46,773 bases of DNA, taken from the NCBI GenBank assembly GCA_001593935.1, contig LUCE01000025.1, positions 1 through 46,773 of the forward strand, written 5' to 3'. A program made the translations under genes and the position numbers. Below are positions 43,501 through 46,773 of this stretch, one piece after another; positions within the stretch are counted from its first letter, which is position 1, and each line of letters begins with the position of its first letter. Below the pieces are notes generated by a model. It was not told the DNA's origin. It did not search any database and worked only from the letters and a program-made list of their open reading frames with translations. The stretch is from Candidatus Bathyarchaeota archaeon B26-2 (GTDB taxonomy: Archaea > Thermoproteota > Bathyarchaeia > Bathyarchaeales > B26-1).

Positions 43501-44075
43501 TCGCCAACCCGGCCCATGGCCGTCCGTATGGCTATCTCGGCCGCTTTGAGTTTTCCTTCAGCCTCCGCCTTCTCAGAGTCGTACTGGGCGATGCCGATCA
43601 TGTCCTCGATCATCCTCCGCCTCTCGTTAGAGGTTATCTCGGCCAACCGCGTGATCGTCCCTTGGAGAACGATGTTGTGTCCATGGTGCCCGATCCCCGC
43701 CATCGAGAGTATCTCCATAAGGTTTGTCCTCGAGATTCTCCTCCCGTTTAGCCTAAAGACGCTTTGGCCCTTCCGGTTTATCTCTCGCGAGATAGTTACG
43801 GTGCTCGTCTCGACGGGGATACGCTGATCCGAGTTGTCGAACTGGATGAGGACCTTAGCCGACCTGCTCCGAGGCCCTATCAGGCTTGGGAGGCTCTCAG
43901 CTCTAAGCCTCTTAGCGCTGAGGTCGCCCAGACAGAATAGAACAGCGTCGATGAGGTTACTCTTCCCACTCCCGTTCGGCCCAGTTATTACAGTTAATCC
44001 CTTAGAGAGCGTGATCGTCGTCTTTAGGTTGAAGGTCTTGAAGCCCTTGATCTCTATCTTCTTCAGATACGGCAA
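40548..44075 (-). CDS. smc: Chromosome segregation protein SMC
   Basis: 1175 aa, full length. Walker A GPNGSGKSN at 32-40, a long coiled coil, a hinge (about 510-650, with AIQGIYGRL, GWLDSIVVQDFDVAF, YRVVTVDGELYEAGGGVESG), a second coiled coil, then the C-terminal ATPase half. The signature motif reads ISGASSGERSVATVAF where most SMCs have LSGGEKSLTALA, so it is enlarged and altered. Walker B FYIFDEIDAHLD is normal. The dimer folds chromosomal DNA using ATP. The start is TTG 44075, with a TATA box TTATATAG at 44090-44097. No ScpA or ScpB gene is in the window. It follows DUF2096 on the same strand. Confidence 0.96.
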   Translation of the reverse strand: MPYLKKIEIKGFKTFNLKTTITLSKGLTVITGPNGSGKSNLIDAVLFCLGDLSAKRLRAESLPSLIGPRSRSAKVLIQFDNSDQRIPVETSTVTISREINRKGQSVFRLNGRRISRTNLMEILSMAGIGHHGHNIVLQGTITRLAEITSNERRRMIEDMIGIAQYDSEKAEAEGKLKAAEIAIRTAMGRVGEVQKRVEDLERERNDLLRHRFIQSQIRRLEAVKVSQNLLEAEERVNELSLREKELEERVESLRKSREELRTKRREIEAEWRRLSSEEGQTSLLKVQVQMGDLRSRLTELTTKINSCRSSLEGLRRVRENSRQQIEAIRREIEETNLKVQEIMSRRKKIAEEMEAKQSEYERFSKELAEIKENLDKNRKRVRDLEKQLNELSRELVIVRSNHAKSRSIVSIYTQRLRDMESRRREFSASLKRLKESLNDLMKVREEQEERLKSLQEALERRSRQREAAKREIIEAGRIAEAAKDAVIEFSAQREVVEKVRAEEEALRSLEEMGELGAIQGIYGRLRRLIRVEKRYEKAVEAAASGWLDSIVVQDFDVAFTCSETLRRLKLGRVKIIPLKGISPTQMEAPSEIEGLGGSVSSIIKCPKRLRPAVLFVFGDTFLALNRKAALESSLKGYRVVTVDGELYEAGGGVESGYYRAPIDLSSIVPSETAIKSLDEAVRALQKHLERRKNEIEEIEEEIPEIREEAARLTEAMARLDGEIERVGRSIERANENLLRADENLKRIRDLVEREKAQMERYKTRRAEILSKDRSLRREIAELRRKVNLSEIRRLEAQRESLGYEVEDVRRRLSAVDVDLSTFKSKLERVLNPSLKNAEAQLSKVLQQMRSLEEEIENSVRERTLVEEKIRSLEEEKGRLQESLLSAREDAEKFTAEIDSIDRKLRVLDEEYEQASNLLNRVRLDLQTLQLRMEQYRQRLEELGYSKPVRVSKERLAEVDSLLRTMRLELERIGAVNQLADVHYIEQVSRYKELSLRMNELERERQAIINFIEEIERKKTEAFMRAFREINERLERYFSRLTDGGKATLRLENPENPFAGGVDMTVEFRGKPQILISGASSGERSVATVAFLLALQEFTPASFYIFDEIDAHLDPFYVEKLGDFLNDETFNSQFIVITLKPEMINKADKVYGVYMRDGTSHVISTTFKEASQPVKA

Positions 44076-44193
44076 CTCAGACCGCCCGAACTATATAACA
44101 CCGCTATGAGTACTTGGAACGGCCTTCCACCAACCCTTCGGCTCGGAGTAGACGTCCCTTTTATACTGGTTGTAAATATTAAGCCTACAACTT

Positions 44194-44715
44194 TTATTCT
44201 TTACGAAAGGAATGAGCCATCTTCTTCACGAAGTCCTTTATCTCCCTCTCATCTCCAGAGACGAGCATATATCCGTCCTCTTGGAGCGTAACCTGGAGAT
44301 TCATCTCTCCAGCTAGGCGCTCAACCTTCTCGCGGGGGATGTCCTCCGAGACCTTAAGCCTCACCCAGTGTCTATCCCTCGGTAGGCCTGGAACGAACCT
44401 TCTAGGAGCCTTGGGTGTCTCCTGAGAGGCTCCTCTCCTGATCTCAGCCATCCTCCTCATCCAAGCCTCGGCGTACTCGTCTCCGAGCTTTCCTTGGGCT
44501 GTGGAGATGAGATAGGCCTCCACGCTTCCCAAGTACTCCTCTATCCTCGCTACGCTCTCTGAGGGGTCTTCAACCATATTGAGGAGCTCGATCATCGTCT
44601 TAGCTGCCCTCAAGTTTTCCATCACGTGGGCTGGAACCTTCTCCCCCCGCTTCCGGAGCTCGGTGACCAAGTCTGCTAAAACCTTCCAAACAGCCCTGTA
44701 GACTTCATATTCCAT
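44194..44715 (-). CDS. DUF2096-like archaeal protein
   Basis: 173 aa. YRAVWKVLADLVTELRKRGEKVPAHVMENLRAAKTMIELLNMVEDP and LGDEYAEAWMRRMAEIRRG are the helical N-terminal pattern of the archaeal DUF2096 family; the C-terminus (RHWVRLKVSEDIPREKVERLAGEMNLQVTLQEDGYMLVSG) is an alpha/beta domain. Function unknown. It sits between a coiled-coil gene and smc on the same strand (118-base gap to smc), so a link to chromosome maintenance can be considered but is not shown. Confidence 0.7.
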   Translation of the reverse strand: MEYEVYRAVWKVLADLVTELRKRGEKVPAHVMENLRAAKTMIELLNMVEDPSESVARIEEYLGSVEAYLISTAQGKLGDEYAEAWMRRMAEIRRGASQETPKAPRRFVPGLPRDRHWVRLKVSEDIPREKVERLAGEMNLQVTLQEDGYMLVSGDEREIKDFVKKMAHSFRKE

Positions 44716-44928
44716 GTTATCCCTTCACCCTCTAAAAGGGAATCCTGTAGATATACCATATTAGACCTAGGAGATAAAGATTAGGTTCTTCTCTGTTCGA
44801 TAATAGGTTTTTAAGCTTTAGATTTGTTGCGGAAGGACCGTTTTCGGTTGGGTTCCTAGGTTTTAACCGCAACGTAGACGCTGCGCTGCCATGTAAAAAG
44901 GGTGTCCAAAAATTAGGGTTTGGAGAGT

Positions 44929-45291
44929 TCAGGACGGCGGTTTCTCTACTATGAACTTGACCTCTTTGGGCTTAAGGAACTCTATCCTCTTGTCTATACG
45001 TACCAAGTCTTCACGGTATCCTCGAATCCGTCTTTCAGTCTCAGCCTTGAGGTTCTCGATCTCCCTCCTAGACCTGGAGACGACGTTCAGCCTCATCTCG
45101 ATTCTGTTGTATCCGTAGAGGTCCCCGCTGGACCTGTACTTCCTCAGCTCCTCGTAGAGGCGTCTCTCCTCTTTGAGGATAGACGAGTACCTCTCCTCGA
45201 CCTCCTTCAGCTGGGCTTCTAGCTTCTTAAGGTCCTCTTCGACCTTCTTGCGCTTCTCCTTTAACTCTGCTAGGGTTAATGCTTGTGACAT
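44929..45291 (-). CDS. Small coiled-coil protein
   Basis: 120 aa from ATG 45291. Nearly all heptad-rich helix: LAELKEKRKKVEEDLKKLEAQLKEVEERYSSILKEERRLYEELRKYR, then YGYNRIEMRLNVVSRSRREIENLKAETERRIRG, ending KEVKFIVEKPPS. The frame remains open far upstream, but that part is antisense to the thermosome gene and not coding. TATA-like CTTATTAATG lies upstream on the minus strand. The size and two-helix plan recall prefoldin-like proteins, which would fit the divergent thermosome gene, but family-specific residues were not recognised. Confidence 0.6.
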   Translation of the reverse strand: MSQALTLAELKEKRKKVEEDLKKLEAQLKEVEERYSSILKEERRLYEELRKYRSSGDLYGYNRIEMRLNVVSRSRREIENLKAETERRIRGYREDLVRIDKRIEFLKPKEVKFIVEKPPS

Positions 45292-45368
45292 GGTAGAGAA
45301 AATAACTATACTCATTAATAAGTTTGATTCTTCCTTGGGGCGAGCCTCCACTTTTCTGAGTCTTCGTA

Positions 45369-45428
45369 GACGGTTTAAAGAAGATTTGGGGTAAAAGTTA
45401 TATTCAAGATACGGTTCTTTAAACCGTC
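45369..45428 (+). promoter_or_regulatory. Thermosome promoter bracketed by a perfect 14-bp inverted repeat
   Basis: GACGGTTTAAAGAA (45369-45382) and its exact reverse complement TTCTTTAAACCGTC (45415-45428) are 32 bases apart. The TATA element AAAGTTATATT (45394-45404) lies between them, and the thermosome ATG follows at 45455. The downstream arm also lies within ACGGTT-CTTTA-AACCGT (45411-45427). This looks like a paired operator, likely for a stress regulator; the protein is unknown. Confidence 0.6.
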
Positions 45429-45454
45429 CAAAATCGAGTTGGAGTTGGTTAGAG

Positions 45455-46773
45455 ATGGCATGGTCCAAGCCTTCCGCGGTACCTGTCTTAATCCTGAAGG
45501 AAGGCTCCAGTCGTTCACGGGGAAGAGACGCGCAGCACTCGAATATCATGGCAGCTAGGATCGTGGCTGAGACCGTTAAGAGCGCCCTAGGCCCAAAGGG
45601 CATGGATAAGATGCTGGTGGACAGTCTGGGCGACGTCACGATAACGAGTGACGGACGGACGATCCTCGACGAGATGGAAGTCGAACACCCGGCTGCGAAG
45701 ATGATGGTCGAGGTGGCGAAGACCCAAGACGAGGAGGTTGGGGACGGAACAACGACCTCGGTCATCGTAGCCGGAGAACTCCTAGGAAAAGCCGAAGACC
45801 TGATCAACAAGAACATCCACCCCTCAGTGATAATCGAAGGATACGGAAAAGCGGCGGAGAAGGCCCTCGAGACCCTTGAAAAGATCGCGATCCCGGTTGA
45901 GCCCACCGACAAGGAGTTCCTGAAGAAGGTCGCCATGACATCCATGGCTAGCAAGATAGTCTCCGAGAACAAGGAGCAGCTCGCCGAGATAGCTGTAGAG
46001 GCTGTCTTAAACGTGGCGCAGAAGGTTGGAGACGAGTACAGAGTCGACCTAGACGACATCATGGTGGAGAAGAAGCCCGGCGAATCCATAACCGACACTA
46101 AGCCATCAAGGGCATAGTCCTCGACAAGGAGGTCGTCCACTCAGGCATGCCCAAACGGGTGAGGAACGCCAAGATAGCACTACTTGAGAGCGCACTCGAG
46201 GTCAAAAAGACAGAGTTCGACGCAAAGATAAACATAGACCACCCTGAACAGATGGAGGCCTTCCTCCGAGAAGAGGAGCAGATGCTAAGGGAGATGGTTG
46301 AGAAGGTCGCTGCGACAGGAGCAAACGTCGTCATCTGCCAGAAAGGAATCGACGACATGGCCCAACACTTCATGGCTAGAAAGGGAATCCTAGCCGTTAG
46401 ACGCGCTAAGAAATCCGACATGGAGAAACTCTCCAAAGCCACAGGCGGCAAGATTGCCACAAACCTAGAAGACCTCTCCAAAGAGGACTTGGGTTACGCC
46501 GAACTCGTGGAAGAACGCAAAATCGGCGACGACAAGATGGTCTTCATCGAGGGGTGCAAGAACCCGAGGTCTGTAGCAATCTTAATTCGCGGAGGAACCG
46601 AAAGGATAGTGGACGAGGCTGAGAGGTCCCTTCACGACGCCCTCTGCGTCGTCAGAGACGTAATTCGAGAACCAAAGGTACTTGTCGGTGGAGGAGCACC
46701 TGAACTCGAGATAGCCAGAGTCTTAAGGGACTACGCCGAGTCCCTACCAGGACGAGAGCAACTCGCAGTCCAG
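45455..46773 (+). CDS. Thermosome (group II chaperonin) subunit, frameshifted and cut by the window edge
   Basis: The N-terminal frame (45455-46117) gives [44 protein letters not shown] (96-101) with the ATP-binding loop, and stops soon after ITDTKPSRA. From 46105 a second frame carries on without a stop to 46773: [28 protein letters not shown] ... [24 protein letters not shown] ... [30 protein letters not shown]. Both halves are typical of archaeal CCT-type chaperonins and join at 46103-46104, where one base seems missing (K-L-I-K-G expected). The hexadecamer (or similar ring) folds proteins with ATP. Either a sequence error or a real inactivating shift. C-terminus not in view. Divergent from the coiled-coil gene. 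Confidence 0.93.

Noticed and set aside
45292-46140. Long minus-strand open stretch continuing the coiled-coil frame upstream of 45291
   Set aside because: It is antisense to strongly conserved thermosome sequence and rich in Ser/Leu shadow codons; the coiled-coil protein starts at ATG 45291.

Overview
The window is archaeal chromosomal DNA. The support is a group II chaperonin (thermosome), archaeal-type S12 and S7, a PurS/PurL/PurQ three-subunit FGAM synthase, a single-OB-fold SSB-like protein, DUF211 and DUF2096 families, TATA boxes placed for leaderless or short-leader transcripts, and frequent TTG/GTG starts. Dense packing, AGG/AGA-rich arginine codons and the single-OB SSB suggest a (probably thermophilic) member of the Thermoproteota/TACK group, possibly Bathyarchaeia. 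That placement is an inference, not a proof.

Layout. 0-5 kb: end of a Gfo/Idh/MocA dehydrogenase, an alkaline-phosphatase-superfamily (sulfatase-like) enzyme, a divergent membrane-anchored tandem LEA2/WHy protein, a decayed tyrosine-recombinase relic (about 2.82-3.00 kb), an aldo/keto reductase, an orphan protein and an Lrp/AsnC regulator. 5-10 kb: adenine deaminase, then rps12 and rps7 separated by a 1.9 kb PHP-domain gene. 10-13.5 kb: a fused MNT-HEPN protein, an SSB-like protein, tRNA-Gln(CTG), and an AT-rich 1.35 kb segment carrying a MntA/HepT toxin-antitoxin pair, closed by a degenerate copy of the tRNA-Gln 3' end. 13.5-25 kb: metabolic and accessory genes (GTP-PEPCK, PPOX-fold flavoprotein, creatininase family, a second Gfo/Idh, a glycosylated surface protein, a sugar-phosphate isomerase, a divergent ThyX-like protein, a URO-D/methyltransferase-like protein, and an MNT/HEPN pair). 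25-31.5 kb: purSLQ, a NifX-like protein, MoeA, DUF211 and a VIT-family transporter. 31.5-40 kb, all leftward: a P2A-type Ca2+ ATPase, then an unusual three-gene cassette made of a M19-like protein lacking several metal ligands, a secreted membrane-anchored probable alpha/alpha-barrel protein, and a beta-propeller fused to a PHP/DUF3604 phosphoesterase. 40-46.8 kb: a small zinc-binding protein, tRNA-Leu(CAG), SMC, DUF2096, a small coiled-coil protein, and a divergent thermosome gene with a one-base frameshift that runs off the window.

Best candidates for something undescribed: (i) the 34.3-39.9 kb cassette together with the related PHP gene embedded between S12 and S7; (ii) the ThyX-fold protein with a rewritten RHR motif; (iii) a perfect 14-bp inverted repeat bracketing the thermosome TATA box; (iv) a minimal tRNA-Gln-bounded toxin-antitoxin island, together with two other MNT/HEPN loci and a recombinase relic nearby. 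No CRISPR array, rRNA or intact transposase was seen.
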